The notes under the pieces are model-generated. The model did not search any database. It worked only from the letters and a program-made list of their open reading frames with translations, and was not told the DNA's origin. A program made the translations under genes and the position numbers. From an uncultured Chlorobiaceae bacterium (GTDB lineage: Bacteria > Bacteroidota > Chlorobiia > Chlorobiales > Chlorobiaceae), in the NCBI GenBank assembly GCA_903851385.1, contig CAINOC010000004.1, positions 1 to 64,000 of the forward strand: a DNA stretch of 64,000 bases. The letters are read 5' to 3'. Below are positions 12,108 to 21,897 of this stretch, piece by piece (the first letter of the stretch is position 1; each line of letters begins with the position of its first letter).

Positions 12108-12491
12108 TCAGACCCTTCTGCGCTTTGGAGGCCTGCAGCCATTATGCGGTAGAGGAGTAATATCCTTTATTGTCCGCACATCCAGACCTGCTCCCTGCAA
12201 AGCCCTGATAGCAGCATCGCGACCTGCGCCGGGACCTTTGATAAAGACATCTACGTGCCTCATGCCAAGATCATACGCTTCTTTCGCAGCAGCTTCAGAG
12301 GTCACCTGCGAAGCATAAGGAGTGTTCTTTTTAGAACCCTTAAAACCGTTTTTGCCAGCGCTTGACCATGATACCGTATTGCCCTGAACATCGGTGATGG
12401 TTACCATGATATTGTTGAACGATGCCTTGATATGCACAGCACCTTCAGGGGTAACCTTTATTTTCTTTTTTTTCCTGCTTATTGTAGCCAT
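12108..12491 (-). CDS. rpsK: 30S ribosomal protein S11
   Basis: Small-subunit platform protein of 127 residues that contacts S18/S21 and the Shine-Dalgarno region. The middle [20 protein letters not shown] and the [15 protein letters not shown] segments, and the C-terminal [18 protein letters not shown], are diagnostic. Alpha-operon position between rpsM and rpsD. Confidence 0.97.
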   Translation of the reverse strand: MATISRKKKKIKVTPEGAVHIKASFNNIMVTITDVQGNTVSWSSAGKNGFKGSKKNTPYASQVTSEAAAKEAYDLGMRHVDVFIKGPGAGRDAAIRALQGAGLDVRTIKDITPLPHNGCRPPKRRRV

Positions 12492-12536
12492 GAACTTACA
12501 CTCTTTAGTATCGAAGATTTTATTGCCTATATACTA

Positions 12537-12914
12537 CTACTTCTTAGCCGCCTTCTTCTTACCAGCAACAGTCTTGCGTTTACCTTTCCTGGTCCTTGCG
12601 TTAGTCCGGGTTCTCTGTCCGCGTACCGGGAGTGAGCGCCGATGACGAAGTCCTCTATAGCAACCAATATCCATTAAACGTTTGATAGCAGTCTGCTGTT
12701 CACCGCGAGCCTGCCCCTCAACCTTGTAAGATTCGGCAATAATCTCCCTGATTGCATGTGCTTCTGCGTCGTTCAGGTCAGAGATTTTCCTGTTAGTCGC
12801 AATACCTGCTCTCTGCAGAATACTCTCTGCTGATGCTCTCCCAATACCATAAACATGCGTCAAAGCAATAACGGCATGTTTGTTTAACGGCAAATTTACC
12901 CCAGCTATCCTCAT
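12537..12914 (-). CDS. rpsM: 30S ribosomal protein S13
   Basis: Small-subunit head protein of 125 residues that bridges to the 50S subunit. [19 protein letters not shown], the helix-two-turn-helix region and the C-terminal [20 protein letters not shown] motif are typical; the tail is strongly basic. It opens the alpha-operon part of the super-cluster, 35 bp after rpmJ. Confidence 0.97.
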   Translation of the reverse strand: MRIAGVNLPLNKHAVIALTHVYGIGRASAESILQRAGIATNRKISDLNDAEAHAIREIIAESYKVEGQARGEQQTAIKRLMDIGCYRGLRHRRSLPVRGQRTRTNARTRKGKRKTVAGKKKAAKK

Positions 12915-12949
12915 ATGCTCTTTAAAGTTCTATTGTTTTTTTCTGAAGA

Positions 12950-13066
12950 TCAACCTTGGCGCTGCTTATGGCTTGGATTTACTTTACAAATGACAAATCT
13001 TTTGCCTTTACGCTTCACAATCCGGCAGTGCTCACAACGTTTTTTAATAGAAGAATATATTTTCAT
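12950..13066 (-). CDS. rpmJ: 50S ribosomal protein L36
   Basis: A 38-residue protein beginning [14 protein letters not shown] and ending NPSHKQRQG. The CxxC pair, a third Cys and a late His form the zinc-binding set of the C+ form of L36. It sits between infA and rpsM as in most bacteria. It is easily missed because of its size; the reading frame was translated by hand from the minus strand. Confidence 0.95.
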   Translation of the reverse strand: MKIYSSIKKRCEHCRIVKRKGKRFVICKVNPSHKQRQG

Positions 13067-13134
13067 AAGTAACCCCACATGCAATAATTAATCCAACTAA
13101 ATGCGAATTCTGAAAAGGCTTGTAATGTAATAAA

Positions 13135-13154
13135 TTTTGATCAATAAATCAAAA
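13135..13154. other. AT-rich inverted repeat between infA and rpmJ
   Basis: TTTTGAT and ATCAAAA (7 nt each) flank a 6-nt spacer in the 110-bp gap between infA and rpmJ, a wide gap for this cluster. It could be a weak hairpin, a protein-binding site or chance in AT-rich DNA. Confidence 0.3.
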
Positions 13155-13176
13155 CCATGAAGAGTTATTTCATCAC

Positions 13177-13395
13177 TTATTTATACCTGTATGTAATTCG
13201 TCCTTTTGAGATATCATACGGGGATATCTGGACTTTTACCTTATCACCTGGCAAGATCCTGATGTAATGCATCCTGATTTTACCGGAAACATGCGCAAGA
13301 ACCTCAAGGCTGTTTTCGAGTTTTACCTTGAACTGCGCATTTGGAAGTGCTTCCAGAATCACGCCTTCAATCTCAATTGATTCTTCTTTAGCCAA
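13177..13395 (-). CDS. infA: Translation initiation factor IF-1
   Basis: A 72-residue OB-fold protein that occupies the A site of the 30S subunit during initiation. [20 protein letters not shown], the [19 protein letters not shown] core and the C-terminal [15 protein letters not shown] are family hallmarks. It lies between map and rpmJ. Confidence 0.97.
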   Translation of the reverse strand: MAKEESIEIEGVILEALPNAQFKVKLENSLEVLAHVSGKIRMHYIRILPGDKVKVQISPYDISKGRITYRYK

Positions 13396-13446
13396 ATTAT
13401 TTGCTCCTTTATTCGATAATTTTGTAAGCTTTTCTTGGAGTGTTTA

Positions 13447-14232
13447 TCACTCAAGAAAAGTACGGGTAAGCACTTCGGCTTTCCCTTGCCTTACAACTAT
13501 CGTATGTTCAAAATGCGCCGACGGTTTTCCATCTTCGGTTACGGCCACCCATTCGTTGCGCCTGCTCACCGCCCGACGGGAACGACCAAGAGCGATCATA
13601 GGCTCTATGGCAAGCGTCATGCCCTCAACAAGCTTTACTCCTGTATGCTTTCTGCCATAATTCGGTACAGCGGGATCCTCATGCAATTCACTGCCGATAC
13701 CGTGGCCAACCATATTTTCAATAACACTGAACCGGAATGATCGGGCATAATCTTCAATAGCGGAAGAGATATCATGCAGGCGATTGCCTTCAACTGCCAT
13801 TGCAATACCCCTTTCAAGGCTCTCTTTTGTTACATCAACAAGTTGCTGCACTTTTTCATCAATAACTCCAAGAACAAACGTTCTTGCAGCATCGCCATGA
13901 TATCCGCCCTTGTATACACCACAGTCAACTGAGACGATATCGCCCTCTTTGACAACTCTCTTTATACTGGGTACTCCATGAACAACCTCTTGATTGATCG
14001 AGATGCAGAGCGTTGCAGGATACGGGGTAACACTAGGATCGCTTTTTGGGACATAGTTCAGAAAACTTGGAACAGCATGATTATCCCTTATAAACTCTTC
14101 AGCCATCGTGTCGAGTTCTTTGGTGGTCATGCCGGGCTTTATTTCCTGCTCAAGCAGATCAAGGGCCTTGGCCACAAGGGCTCCGGACACTCTCATCAAC
14201 TCAATTTCCCTTTCGCTTTTTATAGTAATCAT
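13447..14232 (-). CDS. map: Methionine aminopeptidase, type I
   Basis: Cotranslational removal of initiator methionine; di-metal enzyme. The 261 residues contain the substrate His (VVHGVP), the two metal Asp residues (VDCGVYKGG and HGDAAR), the metal His in VGHGIGSELHE, and the metal Glu residues in LAIEPM and VAVTEDGK. No N-terminal zinc-finger extension is present. It starts 9 bp after the secY stop, a conserved secY-map-infA order. Confidence 0.97.
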   Translation of the reverse strand: MITIKSEREIELMRVSGALVAKALDLLEQEIKPGMTTKELDTMAEEFIRDNHAVPSFLNYVPKSDPSVTPYPATLCISINQEVVHGVPSIKRVVKEGDIVSVDCGVYKGGYHGDAARTFVLGVIDEKVQQLVDVTKESLERGIAMAVEGNRLHDISSAIEDYARSFRFSVIENMVGHGIGSELHEDPAVPNYGRKHTGVKLVEGMTLAIEPMIALGRSRRAVSRRNEWVAVTEDGKPSAHFEHTIVVRQGKAEVLTRTFLE

Positions 14233-14241
14233 TTCCGTGTA

Positions 14242-15573
14242 TTACCTGGCCTGTCGACCATGTGTCTTTCCAGACTTCATGAAGCCATCATAGTGGCGCA
14301 TCATCAAGTGGCTTTCAACCTGCTGCAACGTATCAAGCCCGACACCGACAATAATCAAAAGACTCGTACCACCGAAAAACTGTGCAAAACCCTGTGTAAC
14401 ATTGACAAACTTTGTCAGAAAAGTAGGAAGAATCGCAATGATCGCAAGTGATATGGCTCCGGGAAGCGTAATGCGCGTCAGAATATTATCAATAAAGTCG
14501 GCTGTGCTTTTACCAGGACGCACACCGGGGATGAAACCTCCCTGACGGCGCATGGTGTCGGCAACCTCTTTCGGATTAAAGGCAATCGCTGTATAAAAAT
14601 AGGTAAAGAAAACAATCATGGTTCCGAACATGAGGGCATACCACCAGGAATCATAGGAGAAAACTGAGGCTATCCCCTGCATCACCTCATTTTCAGGGAA
14701 GAAAGAGAGGAACGTACCTGGAAGAAACATGATGGACTGAGCAAAAATAATGGGCATGACACCAGCAGTATTAATCCTCATGGGTATGTACTGGGTACTT
14801 CCGCCATAAACCTTGCGTCCGACAACACGTTTGGCATGCTGTACTGGAATGCGGCGGGTTCCAACAGTGAGCACAACAACAAATGCTACAATTGCCGCCA
14901 TGATAGCGAGAATAATGATCTCGATAATCCAGTTTTTACTGCCAAGGGAGACCGAACGGAATTCAGCAACCAGCGCCTGTGGAAACCTGGCAAGTATACC
15001 TATCATAATAATGAGCGATATACCGTTTCCTATACCTCGATCTGTGATCTTTTCACCAAGCCACATGACAAAGACAGTAGCCGCGGTCAAAAGGATAACA
15101 ACCGTCACAGAAAAGAAAATGCCCGGATCGGGTACAATGACTTTACCGAATGAGGCCGGACTTGAGAGACTCACACTTACGCCCCAAGCCTGCAGGGCAG
15201 CTATCATTACCGTTCCGTAGCGCGTCATCTGGCTTATTTTCTGTCGGCCATCCTCACCCTCTTTCTGTAGTTTCTGGAAGTAGGGAGTCACCGCTCCAAG
15301 CAACTGGATGATGATTGAGGCGGATATATAAGGCATGATGCCAAGAGAGAATATCGATGCTCTGGCAAAAGCTCCACCAACAAAAAGGTCAAAAAGTCCG
15401 AAGAGATCATTGGAGTGGGATTGCGATGCGCCTGCTACTGCAGCCGCATCAACACCCGGGATGGTAATGTGGGAACCAAGTCTGTAGACAAATAACAGAA
15501 GAAGCGTATAAAGGATCCGCTGGCGGAGTTCAGGGATTTTATTTATGTTCCTTATACTTTCATTTAGCTTCAT
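14242..15573 (-). CDS. secY: Preprotein translocase subunit SecY
   Basis: Channel-forming integral membrane subunit of the Sec translocon. The 443-residue protein has about ten hydrophobic segments, the plug-region GVDAA stretch after TM1, and the conserved cytoplasmic loop RRIPVQHAKRVVGRK followed by the YIPMRINTAGVMPIIFA segment. Gene order rplO-secY-map matches the spc operon of many bacteria. No secE or secG is in the window. Confidence 0.97.
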   Translation of the reverse strand: MKLNESIRNINKIPELRQRILYTLLLLFVYRLGSHITIPGVDAAAVAGASQSHSNDLFGLFDLFVGGAFARASIFSLGIMPYISASIIIQLLGAVTPYFQKLQKEGEDGRQKISQMTRYGTVMIAALQAWGVSVSLSSPASFGKVIVPDPGIFFSVTVVILLTAATVFVMWLGEKITDRGIGNGISLIIMIGILARFPQALVAEFRSVSLGSKNWIIEIIILAIMAAIVAFVVVLTVGTRRIPVQHAKRVVGRKVYGGSTQYIPMRINTAGVMPIIFAQSIMFLPGTFLSFFPENEVMQGIASVFSYDSWWYALMFGTMIVFFTYFYTAIAFNPKEVADTMRRQGGFIPGVRPGKSTADFIDNILTRITLPGAISLAIIAILPTFLTKFVNVTQGFAQFFGGTSLLIIVGVGLDTLQQVESHLMMRHYDGFMKSGKTHGRQAR

Positions 15574-15591
15574 AGCGTCCTTTTAACGGGT

Positions 15592-16146
15592 TCAGGGCTT
15601 AGGAGTTTTTTTTACTCTTTTTACCAAAGGTGCCTTTGGTTTCAATAGAGCCTCTTCAAATGATATATCCCTGATTTTTGAAGCCTCTTCAAGCGTACGG
15701 AATGCCTTGATTACTTTGCCGCCAGCTGCGGTGATTTTTTCTTCGGCACTCTTGCTGAATGCATGAGCAGTAACGGTGACAGCTGTGCTGAGCTCGCCAT
15801 TACCGAGAATCTTGAAATAGTCAGCATTACTTGCATGGAGGAGCGACTTGAGATCGAGAATAGAAATCTCATTCTCTATAAGTCCTTCCTGTATCCATTT
15901 GTCAAGCTGTGAAAGATTGACTGTATTGACAGGGTTGCTGTCAAGAGAAGTAAAACCAAATTTTGGCAACCTCCGATAAACCGGAATCTGTCCTCCTTCA
16001 ATTTTAGGTCTCTTGTAGCCGCTGCGTGCCTGCTGACCTTTGTTGCCCTTGCCAGCTGTAGTTCCGTTTCCCGAACCCTGACCGCGGCCAACCCGCTTTT
16101 TATTCTTTACTGCGCCTTTAGCTGGACGAAGTGAACTTAAATCCAT
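15592..16146 (-). CDS. rplO: 50S ribosomal protein L15
   Basis: Large-subunit assembly protein. I chose the ATG at 16146 (MDLSSLRPAKGAVK), which avoids overlap with rpmD; a longer frame to 16203 would add 19 residues unlike L15. The product is 184 residues, about 35-40 longer than usual, with a Lys/Pro-rich C-terminal tail. The Gly-rich N-terminal half (GRGQGSGNGTTAGKGNKGQQ) is typical. Confidence 0.95.
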   Translation of the reverse strand: MDLSSLRPAKGAVKNKKRVGRGQGSGNGTTAGKGNKGQQARSGYKRPKIEGGQIPVYRRLPKFGFTSLDSNPVNTVNLSQLDKWIQEGLIENEISILDLKSLLHASNADYFKILGNGELSTAVTVTAHAFSKSAEEKITAAGGKVIKAFRTLEEASKIRDISFEEALLKPKAPLVKRVKKTPKP

Positions 16147-16180
16147 GGTTTCAATTCCCGACTTTCTATTAGTAAAAAAC

Positions 16181-16366
16181 TTAGACTTCCTCAACCTTGA
16201 CAAGGTGCTGTACGACTCTTATCTGACCTCTGGTGCAAGGATTATCCTGTCTGTCAACCTGATAGTGTGGCCTTCCGAGTCCAAGCGCCTTGATGGTGGC
16301 TTTTTGCTTTTTCGTTCCACCAATAATGCTTCGAACCTGGGTAATTTTCAGTGTTTTCTCACTCAT
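16181..16366 (-). CDS. rpmD: 50S ribosomal protein L30
   Basis: A 61-residue protein with the KITQVRSIIGGTKKQKATIKALGL core of bacterial L30. Located between rpsE and rplO, the standard spc-operon order. The C-terminus ends KVEEV as in many homologues. Confidence 0.94.
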   Translation of the reverse strand: MSEKTLKITQVRSIIGGTKKQKATIKALGLGRPHYQVDRQDNPCTRGQIRVVQHLVKVEEV

Positions 16367-16383
16367 GATCGCATTCTCAATTT

Positions 16384-16902
16384 TTAGCTTTCAAAAACCT
16401 CTTGCAGGCTCTTTGACCGTCTTTCACCGACGTCATAGGCATCAGAAATACTCTGTAATCCTTTTATTGCAGCTTTCACCACATTATGTGGATTGGATGA
16501 ACCAAGTGATTTGGTCAGTATATCGTGTATACCTGCCATTTCCAATACTGCTCTGACAGCTCCACCGGCAATAAGACCGGTACCGGGAGTCGCAGGCTTC
16601 ATCATGACCTTGGCAGCACCGTACCTTGCAATAATCTGATGAGGAATGGTACCCTTGACAATCGGCACCTTGATAACATTCTTTTTGCCGTCTTCTATGC
16701 CCTTTGCAATAGCGTCCTGAACTTCGTTCGCTTTGCCAAGCCCGTAACCGACATGTCCTTCTTTATCGCCAACTACAACAATGGCGTTAAATCCAAAACG
16801 TTTTCCGCCTTTTACAACCTTTGCCGTTCTGTTGATATGAACAAGCTTCTCTTTCAGATTTAATTCTCCGGGCCTGATAATCTTAGCAGATGTTTTCGCC
16901 AT
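16384..16902 (-). CDS. rpsE: 30S ribosomal protein S5
   Basis: Small-subunit protein involved in decoding fidelity and mRNA entry. The 172 residues contain the N-terminal double-stranded-RNA-binding-like domain ([22 protein letters not shown]) and the C-terminal [19 protein letters not shown] segment. Lies between rplR and rpmD. Confidence 0.97.
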   Translation of the reverse strand: MAKTSAKIIRPGELNLKEKLVHINRTAKVVKGGKRFGFNAIVVVGDKEGHVGYGLGKANEVQDAIAKGIEDGKKNVIKVPIVKGTIPHQIIARYGAAKVMMKPATPGTGLIAGGAVRAVLEMAGIHDILTKSLGSSNPHNVVKAAIKGLQSISDAYDVGERRSKSLQEVFES

Positions 16903-16924
16903 TTACTTTCTCTTTGAAAAGTTG

Positions 16925-17284
16925 TTAAAAGATCAGTCCTGCTTCTCTCGCACCATCAGCCAATGCCTTGACTCTGCCATGATAACGAAAACCATTCCTG
17001 TCAAATACTATATTTGTTATACCCTCAGCAAGGGCTTTTTCTGCAATCTGTTTGCCGATGATGCGACATACTTCTGTCTTGGTACCAGTTAGTGCCTTAT
17101 TATCTTTGGACATCGATGATGCTGCGATAAGGGTTTTGCTGTTCACATCGTCAATAAGCTGAGCGTATATCTGCGAAAGACTTCTGTAAACACAAAGCCT
17201 TGGCTTTGCTTGTGTACCCTGGACATGGGCTCTGCTTCTGTCCTTGATTTTCTGCCTCCGGGAGGCTTTATCGATTTGACTCAT
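16925..17284 (-). CDS. rplR: 50S ribosomal protein L18
   Basis: 5S rRNA-binding protein, 119 residues, with the basic N-terminus and RPRLCVYRS-like segment (here [16 protein letters not shown]) and the C-terminal [24 protein letters not shown]. Placed between rplF and rpsE. Confidence 0.96.
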   Translation of the reverse strand: MSQIDKASRRQKIKDRSRAHVQGTQAKPRLCVYRSLSQIYAQLIDDVNSKTLIAASSMSKDNKALTGTKTEVCRIIGKQIAEKALAEGITNIVFDRNGFRYHGRVKALADGAREAGLIF

Positions 17285-17345
17285 TCTCTTGAACCGTTGT
17301 ATAATGTTATTGCCTGACTACTTGAGCTGTGCGTTCATTCTTTTC

Positions 17346-17885
17346 TTACTTACCAGCAGCCTTTCCTTCCTTGCGACGGATAACTTCACCGGCATATTTG
17401 ATACCCTTTCCACGGTAAGGCTCAGGTTTTCTGAATGAACGGATCTTGGCAGCGACCTGACCAACCAGCGCTTTATCAATACCGCTTATAAGCACAGTAA
17501 CCTGATCGGGCACTTCAATTTTAATCTCATCAGGAGCCTTGAAATAAATCATATGTGAATATCCAAGTGTCAGGGCGAGGAGATCATTTTTCAACTCTGC
17601 ACGATATCCGACACCTGCAATCTCAAGTTTTCTTGTAAAACCGTTGGTAACACCCTCTACCATATTGCTTATAAGCATACGGTAAAGACCATGCTGGGCT
17701 TTAGCCTTCTTGCTGTCATCGACTCTGGTTACAGTAATGATACCAGCTTCCTCTGTAATTTTTACCTGATCGGTAAGGCTCTGCTCAAGAGTGCCTTTAG
17801 GACCTGATACCCTGATGTTCAAGTCTTTGATCTCTATCTTCGCCTGATTGCTCAGGGGTATGGGCATTTTTCCTATTCTTGACAT
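17346..17885 (-). CDS. rplF: 50S ribosomal protein L6
   Basis: Large-subunit protein near the elongation-factor binding site; 179 residues made of two repeated alpha-beta domains. MSRIGKMPIPL at the start and the PEPYRGKGIKYAGEVIRRKEGK motif at the end are diagnostic. Between rpsH and rplR. Confidence 0.97.
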   Translation of the reverse strand: MSRIGKMPIPLSNQAKIEIKDLNIRVSGPKGTLEQSLTDQVKITEEAGIITVTRVDDSKKAKAQHGLYRMLISNMVEGVTNGFTRKLEIAGVGYRAELKNDLLALTLGYSHMIYFKAPDEIKIEVPDQVTVLISGIDKALVGQVAAKIRSFRKPEPYRGKGIKYAGEVIRRKEGKAAGK

Positions 17886-17913
17886 GGTATTCTAATGCTC
17901 TTAGGCTTATGAA

Positions 17914-18309
17914 TTAATAGATACGGAACAGGATCTCACCGCCAACGCCCTGTGCCCTTGCCTCTTTATCGGTAATAACACCTTTCGATGATGAAAGGAT
18001 ATACAACCCGAGACCACCAAGATATTTTTTAATATCCTTTCCGTCATAAACACGCCGACCAGGCTTGCTTACCCTTGTAATTTCTTTTATGGCCGGGTCA
18101 CCATGAGCTGTATACTTCAGATCAACCCGTATAAAAGGGAACTTTTCGGATGTAATGACCGTAAAGCTTTTAATGTACCCTTTATCCACAAGCAATTGCG
18201 AGAGATTCTCCCTGAGCTTAGAGTATGGGATATCGGTTGTTTTGTTTTTTGCTCTCCCCGCATTTCTGATACGGGTGATATAATCTGCAATTGAATCCGT
18301 TACAGGCAT
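17914..18309 (-). CDS. rpsH: 30S ribosomal protein S8
   Basis: Primary 16S rRNA binder of 131 residues, and in other bacteria the translational repressor of the spc operon. [16 protein letters not shown] at the N-terminus and the [13 protein letters not shown] and [13 protein letters not shown] segments are typical. Between rpsN and rplF. Confidence 0.97.
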   Translation of the reverse strand: MPVTDSIADYITRIRNAGRAKNKTTDIPYSKLRENLSQLLVDKGYIKSFTVITSEKFPFIRVDLKYTAHGDPAIKEITRVSKPGRRVYDGKDIKKYLGGLGLYILSSSKGVITDKEARAQGVGGEILFRIY

Positions 18310-18371
18310 AGCAAACGTTGGTTACTTTCGAAAATGATACAAATACCTCTCTTTAACACGTACAAACTGAT

Positions 18372-18641
18372 TTACCAGCTTGCTTTTTTAACACCGGGCA
18401 GTTTTCCCTCAAGCGCAAACTTGCGGAACATGTGCCGGCACAATCCAAATTTAGCATAAACGCCTCTTCCACGGCCAGTCAGGACACAACGATTACGAAC
18501 TCTTGTGGCAGAACTGTCTCTCGGCAGTTTGCGCAGAGCCTCATAGTCACCTGCTTTGAGCAGCTCCTCACGGATAACTGCATATTTCTCTACAAGCTTT
18601 ATCCTCTTTTCGTTTCTTGCTATAACGCTTTTCTTTGCCAT
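18372..18641 (-). CDS. rpsN: 30S ribosomal protein S14 (zinc-free form)
   Basis: An 89-residue S14 of the longer form without the two CxxC zinc pairs; only isolated Cys residues are visible (RCVLTG, LCRH). [13 protein letters not shown] and the [12 protein letters not shown] and LPGVKKASW segments identify it. Between rplE and rpsH. Confidence 0.96.
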   Translation of the reverse strand: MAKKSVIARNEKRIKLVEKYAVIREELLKAGDYEALRKLPRDSSATRVRNRCVLTGRGRGVYAKFGLCRHMFRKFALEGKLPGVKKASW

Positions 18642-18656
18642 CTGTGTCTGAATTAT

Positions 18657-19256
18657 TTAGTTGTTCTTCTTTTTGAATGGCATTCCAAGTTCCGAAAGGA
18701 GCACATAAGCTTCTTCGTCTGTAGATGCGGAGGTTACAAAACTGATATCCATTCCTGATATTCTTGGTACCTTATCGATATCAATTTCCGGAAAAATAAT
18801 CTGTTCCTTAACACCGACAGTGTAGTTACCGCGACCATCAAAACTGGTATCATTGAGTCCACGGAAATCACGAATTCTTGGAACGGCTAGACTGACAAAA
18901 CGATCAAAAAACTCATACATGGCCTTGCGGCGAAGCGTTACGCGACATCCGATCGGCTGACCTTCACGAAGCTTGAAGTTTGATATCGCTTTTTTCGATT
19001 TACGACTCTGAGGCTTCTGACCGGTAATCTGGGCCAGCTCCTGTAAAGCTATTTCAAGCAGTTTAGGCTCTGCTGCAGCTGCACCGACACCAATGTTAAT
19101 TGATATTTTCTGAAGCTTCGGGACTTTCATGATATTCTTGTACTGAAAGCGCTCGACAAGCTTAGGGGTGACTTTTTCCTTATAAAAGGTCTGCAGTCTT
19201 GCTACTGAAGGAGTTACCGGTGCCGACTCTGTGTTCTCGTCTTTAATCTTGGCCAT
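18657..19256 (-). CDS. rplE: 50S ribosomal protein L5
   Basis: 5S rRNA-binding protein of the central protuberance. At 199 residues it is about 20 longer than usual, owing to an N-terminal extension (about residues 1-20, acidic and Pro-rich) before the family start at [20 protein letters not shown]. An alternative internal start is possible but no Met is found there. [13 protein letters not shown] and the [16 protein letters not shown] segments are typical. Confidence 0.95.
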   Translation of the reverse strand: MAKIKDENTESAPVTPSVARLQTFYKEKVTPKLVERFQYKNIMKVPKLQKISINIGVGAAAAEPKLLEIALQELAQITGQKPQSRKSKKAISNFKLREGQPIGCRVTLRRKAMYEFFDRFVSLAVPRIRDFRGLNDTSFDGRGNYTVGVKEQIIFPEIDIDKVPRISGMDISFVTSASTDEEAYVLLSELGMPFKKKNN

Positions 19257-19315
19257 CTTATTCTTTATCAGTTAATCAGAATGGTCTTTGTCATTCTGAT
19301 ATTTATTGGAAACAA

Positions 19316-19558
19316 TTAACTCTTCTTAACGTTAGAAGCGTGAATAGGGAACTCTCTTTCAATGATCGATCCCTGCGGCTGACCCTGGGTCGGACGCATA
19401 TGGCGCTTGCGGATGTTAACCCCTTCGACGATAACACGGCCTTTTAAAGGAAATACCTTAAGTATCTTGCCTGCTTTTCCTTTATCATTCCCGCTTATAA
19501 CTACAACTGAGTCATTCTTCTTGACGTGCAGCTTAACCTTCTTAATCCCTGTTTTCAT
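19316..19558 (-). CDS. rplX: 50S ribosomal protein L24
   Basis: Assembly-initiator protein of the 50S subunit; 80 residues with a KOW motif ([22 protein letters not shown]) and the [13 protein letters not shown] segment. It is shorter than the usual 100 or so residues, ending soon after [14 protein letters not shown] tRNA gene sits directly upstream, between it and rplN. Confidence 0.95.
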   Translation of the reverse strand: MKTGIKKVKLHVKKNDSVVVISGNDKGKAGKILKVFPLKGRVIVEGVNIRKRHMRPTQGQPQGSIIEREFPIHASNVKKS

Positions 19559-19592
19559 TTTTCACTGATATGATATTATTCATAAAATCCTG

Positions 19593-19665
19593 AGCGGGAG
19601 ACGAGACTCGAACTCGCGACCAACAGCTTGGAAGGCTGTGACTCTACCAACTGAGTTACTCCCGC
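19593..19665 (-). tRNA. tRNA-Gly (anticodon UCC)
   Basis: A 73-nt cloverleaf on the minus strand. Acceptor GCGGGAG pairs with CTCCCGC; D-arm stem ACTC/GAGT with an 8-nt loop; anticodon stem ACAGC/GCTGT with loop CTTCCAA, so U33 and anticodon UCC; variable loop TGGTC; T-arm GCGAG/CTCGT with loop TTCGAGT. The discriminator is T and CCA is not encoded. It lies between rplN and rplX inside the ribosomal cluster and in the same direction, so it must be cut from the messenger or have its own promoter. Confidence 0.97.
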
Positions 19666-19675
19666 CTGAAGCACC

Positions 19676-20044
19676 TTATAATACTTCCGGCGCCAGAGAA
19701 ACAATCTTCATAAATTTCCTGTCACGAAGCTCTCTTGCGACCGGCCCGAAAATACGGGTACCTCTTGGCTCACCCTGCGCATTAAGCAGAACAACGGCAT
19801 TTTCGTCAAAACGAATATATGAACCGTCTTTTCTACGCGATTCCTTGACACAGCGAACAACAACAGCTCTACAGACATCTTTCTTTTTTACAATGCCACC
19901 GGGAACAGCTGCTTTAACTGATACAATAATCTGATCACCCAATGAGGCATAACGCCTCCCGGTTCCACCGAATACGTGAATGCAGCGAACTTTTTTTGCA
20001 CCACTATTATCGGCAACAACCAGATTTGTTTCTTTCTGGATCAT
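19676..20044 (-). CDS. rplN: 50S ribosomal protein L14
   Basis: Subunit-interface protein of 122 residues, five-stranded barrel. [22 protein letters not shown] at the start and the [13 protein letters not shown]-type end (here [20 protein letters not shown]) are typical. Its stop is 11 bp before the 5' end of tRNA-Gly. Confidence 0.97.
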   Translation of the reverse strand: MIQKETNLVVADNSGAKKVRCIHVFGGTGRRYASLGDQIIVSVKAAVPGGIVKKKDVCRAVVVRCVKESRRKDGSYIRFDENAVVLLNAQGEPRGTRIFGPVARELRDRKFMKIVSLAPEVL

Positions 20045-20083
20045 CCTGTTTCAAACTTTAATAAATGTAAAAAATATCCTCTC

Positions 20084-20383
20084 TTACTTGGCTTTCTCAA
20101 TGATTTCTACCAAGCGACAGCTCTTTCTCTTGCTTAGTGGACGGCACTCTACGACCTTGACAAGATCACCAATTCCGGCTTCATTCTTTTCATCATGAGC
20201 CATAAGCCTGGTGGTTTTCTTGAAATATTTCTTGTAAACCGGGTGCTGTACCCTGCGCTCGACAGCAATTACGCATGCCTTATCCATCTTATCACTGACA
20301 ACCTTACCTAACCAGCTTTTTTTTCTTCCTCTTTCCGGAACATTCTGTCCCTGAGCTACACTGTCCATTTTCTGTTCTTCCAT
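20084..20383 (-). CDS. rpsQ: 30S ribosomal protein S17
   Basis: Primary 16S rRNA binder with an OB fold. The 99-residue form carries a short polar N-terminal extension (about residues 1-18) before the family start [19 protein letters not shown]. The [17 protein letters not shown] segment is typical. Between rpmC and rplN. Confidence 0.96.
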   Translation of the reverse strand: MEEQKMDSVAQGQNVPERGRKKSWLGKVVSDKMDKACVIAVERRVQHPVYKKYFKKTTRLMAHDEKNEAGIGDLVKVVECRPLSKRKSCRLVEIIEKAK

Positions 20384-20416
20384 TTGTCAATAAACGGTTT
20401 TTTAGTTTGCCTGCCC

Positions 20417-20623
20417 TCAAGCCTGGCTTGTCTCAGCTGAAGCGAGTTGATGGAGCCGGTATTTCATGCGCGCAATATCCCGTTTCGAATTGCGAAAAAC
20501 CATAGGATTCTGCGGCTGCTCAATAACTTTAAAAAAATTGATATCGGCAAGTCTATCTTCAAGCTCCTTGAGCCTGTCGATCAATTCCTGTTTGCTTAAT
20601 GCCGCAATTTCATACTTTTTCAT
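20417..20623 (-). CDS. rpmC: 50S ribosomal protein L29
   Basis: A 68-residue two-helix protein at the polypeptide exit, docking region for SRP and trigger factor. The N-terminal LSKQELIDRLKELEDRL and C-terminal RDIARMKYRLHQ segments are recognisable. Between rplP and rpsQ. Confidence 0.93.
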   Translation of the reverse strand: MKKYEIAALSKQELIDRLKELEDRLADINFFKVIEQPQNPMVFRNSKRDIARMKYRLHQLASAETSQA

Positions 20624-20658
20624 AATAAGTAACCCTCTTGTCGAATTATTTCTCTCGT

Positions 20659-21078
20659 TTATCCTTCGTAATCAGGACGGACTATGAACTTGGTCTTGAT
20701 CGGCAACTTCTGTGCTGCAAGGCGAAATGCCTCTGTAGCAACATCTTTCGGCACACCGTCAGCCTCGAACATAACTCTTCCCGGCTTAACAACCGCAACC
20801 CAGAACTCCGGAGAGCCTTTTCCTGAACCCATGCGGGTTTCAGCGGGTTTTTTGGTTACCGGTTTATCCGGAAATATCCTGATCCAGATTTTTCCGTCTC
20901 TTTTCATAAACCTGGTCATTGCAACACGGGCTGCCTCAATCTGACGGGCAGTAATCCATGCACCCTCAATTGCTTTCAAACCGAAAGAACCGAAAGAAAC
21001 ATCAGTACCACGCCCTGCATTGCCCTTCATGCGGCCTCTTTGTGTCTTTCTATATTTAACTCTCTTTGGCATTAACAT
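20659..21078 (-). CDS. rplP: 50S ribosomal protein L16
   Basis: Large-subunit protein near the A and P sites, 139 residues. [19 protein letters not shown] at the start and the [19 protein letters not shown] segment are diagnostic. Between rpsC and rpmC. Confidence 0.97.
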   Translation of the reverse strand: MLMPKRVKYRKTQRGRMKGNAGRGTDVSFGSFGLKAIEGAWITARQIEAARVAMTRFMKRDGKIWIRIFPDKPVTKKPAETRMGSGKGSPEFWVAVVKPGRVMFEADGVPKDVATEAFRLAAQKLPIKTKFIVRPDYEG

Positions 21079-21120
21079 ACAGGCAACTCCATTCGTTTTC
21101 TTATTGTATGGTACTTGATA

Positions 21121-21882
21121 TTAAGATCGCTTCGTGCGCTGGCGACGCTTTGAACGTGGATCGCGAGTATCACGACCTCTTGGACCAGAGTCAGTGCGTC
21201 TATCCTTCATTCTCTTCATTTCATCTTCCTCAATTGCGTCAATACGCTGAACGAGGACTTCACCTTTGTAAACCCAGACTTTTATTCCAATGGTGCCTGC
21301 AATGGTATGAGCTGTGCAACTTGCATAATCCACATTGGCGCGAATGGTATGAAGCGGTATTTTGCCCTCTTTATACTGTTCGGAACGCGCAATTTCTGCA
21401 CCACCAAGACGGCCGCCGCACTTGATTCTGATACCTTCAGCTCCAGAGCGCATTGCCTGCTGGATTGCCTGTTTCATCGCTCTTCTGAATGAAACACGGT
21501 TTTCAAGCTGGTAAGCAATATTGTCACCGATCAGCTGTGCCTCAATTTCCGGCTTGACAACCTCAACAACATCTATTTTGACTTCTTTTCCGGTAATACG
21601 GCTGAGTTCCTGAGAAAGATTATTAATCTCCTCACCCTTTCTTCCTACAACGGCACCAGGACGAGCTGCATAAATATTGATCTTGACATGCTTTGTCGTT
21701 CTCTCAATGATTATACGTGCGATTCCAGCTCTTTCTTTCTTCAACCGGGCAAGGACGTATGTACGTATAACGTGATCCTGCTTGATTTTTTCCGAAATAA
21801 CAGGACTATCATCGTACCAACGTGATGCCCAGTCCCTGATAATACCGAGCCTGAATCCAGTAGGATTAACTTTCTGACCCAA
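21121..21882 (-). CDS. rpsC: 30S ribosomal protein S3
   Basis: Small-subunit head protein at the mRNA entry, 253 residues. It has an N-terminal KH type 2 domain (with the [12 protein letters not shown] loop) and a C-terminal S3 domain containing the [20 protein letters not shown] segment; a 30-residue basic Arg/Lys/Asp-rich tail ends the protein. Between rplV and rplP. Confidence 0.97.
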   Translation of the reverse strand: MGQKVNPTGFRLGIIRDWASRWYDDSPVISEKIKQDHVIRTYVLARLKKERAGIARIIIERTTKHVKINIYAARPGAVVGRKGEEINNLSQELSRITGKEVKIDVVEVVKPEIEAQLIGDNIAYQLENRVSFRRAMKQAIQQAMRSGAEGIRIKCGGRLGGAEIARSEQYKEGKIPLHTIRANVDYASCTAHTIAGTIGIKVWVYKGEVLVQRIDAIEEDEMKRMKDRRTDSGPRGRDTRDPRSKRRQRTKRS

Positions 21883-21897
21883 TGCGCTCTCCTTGTT

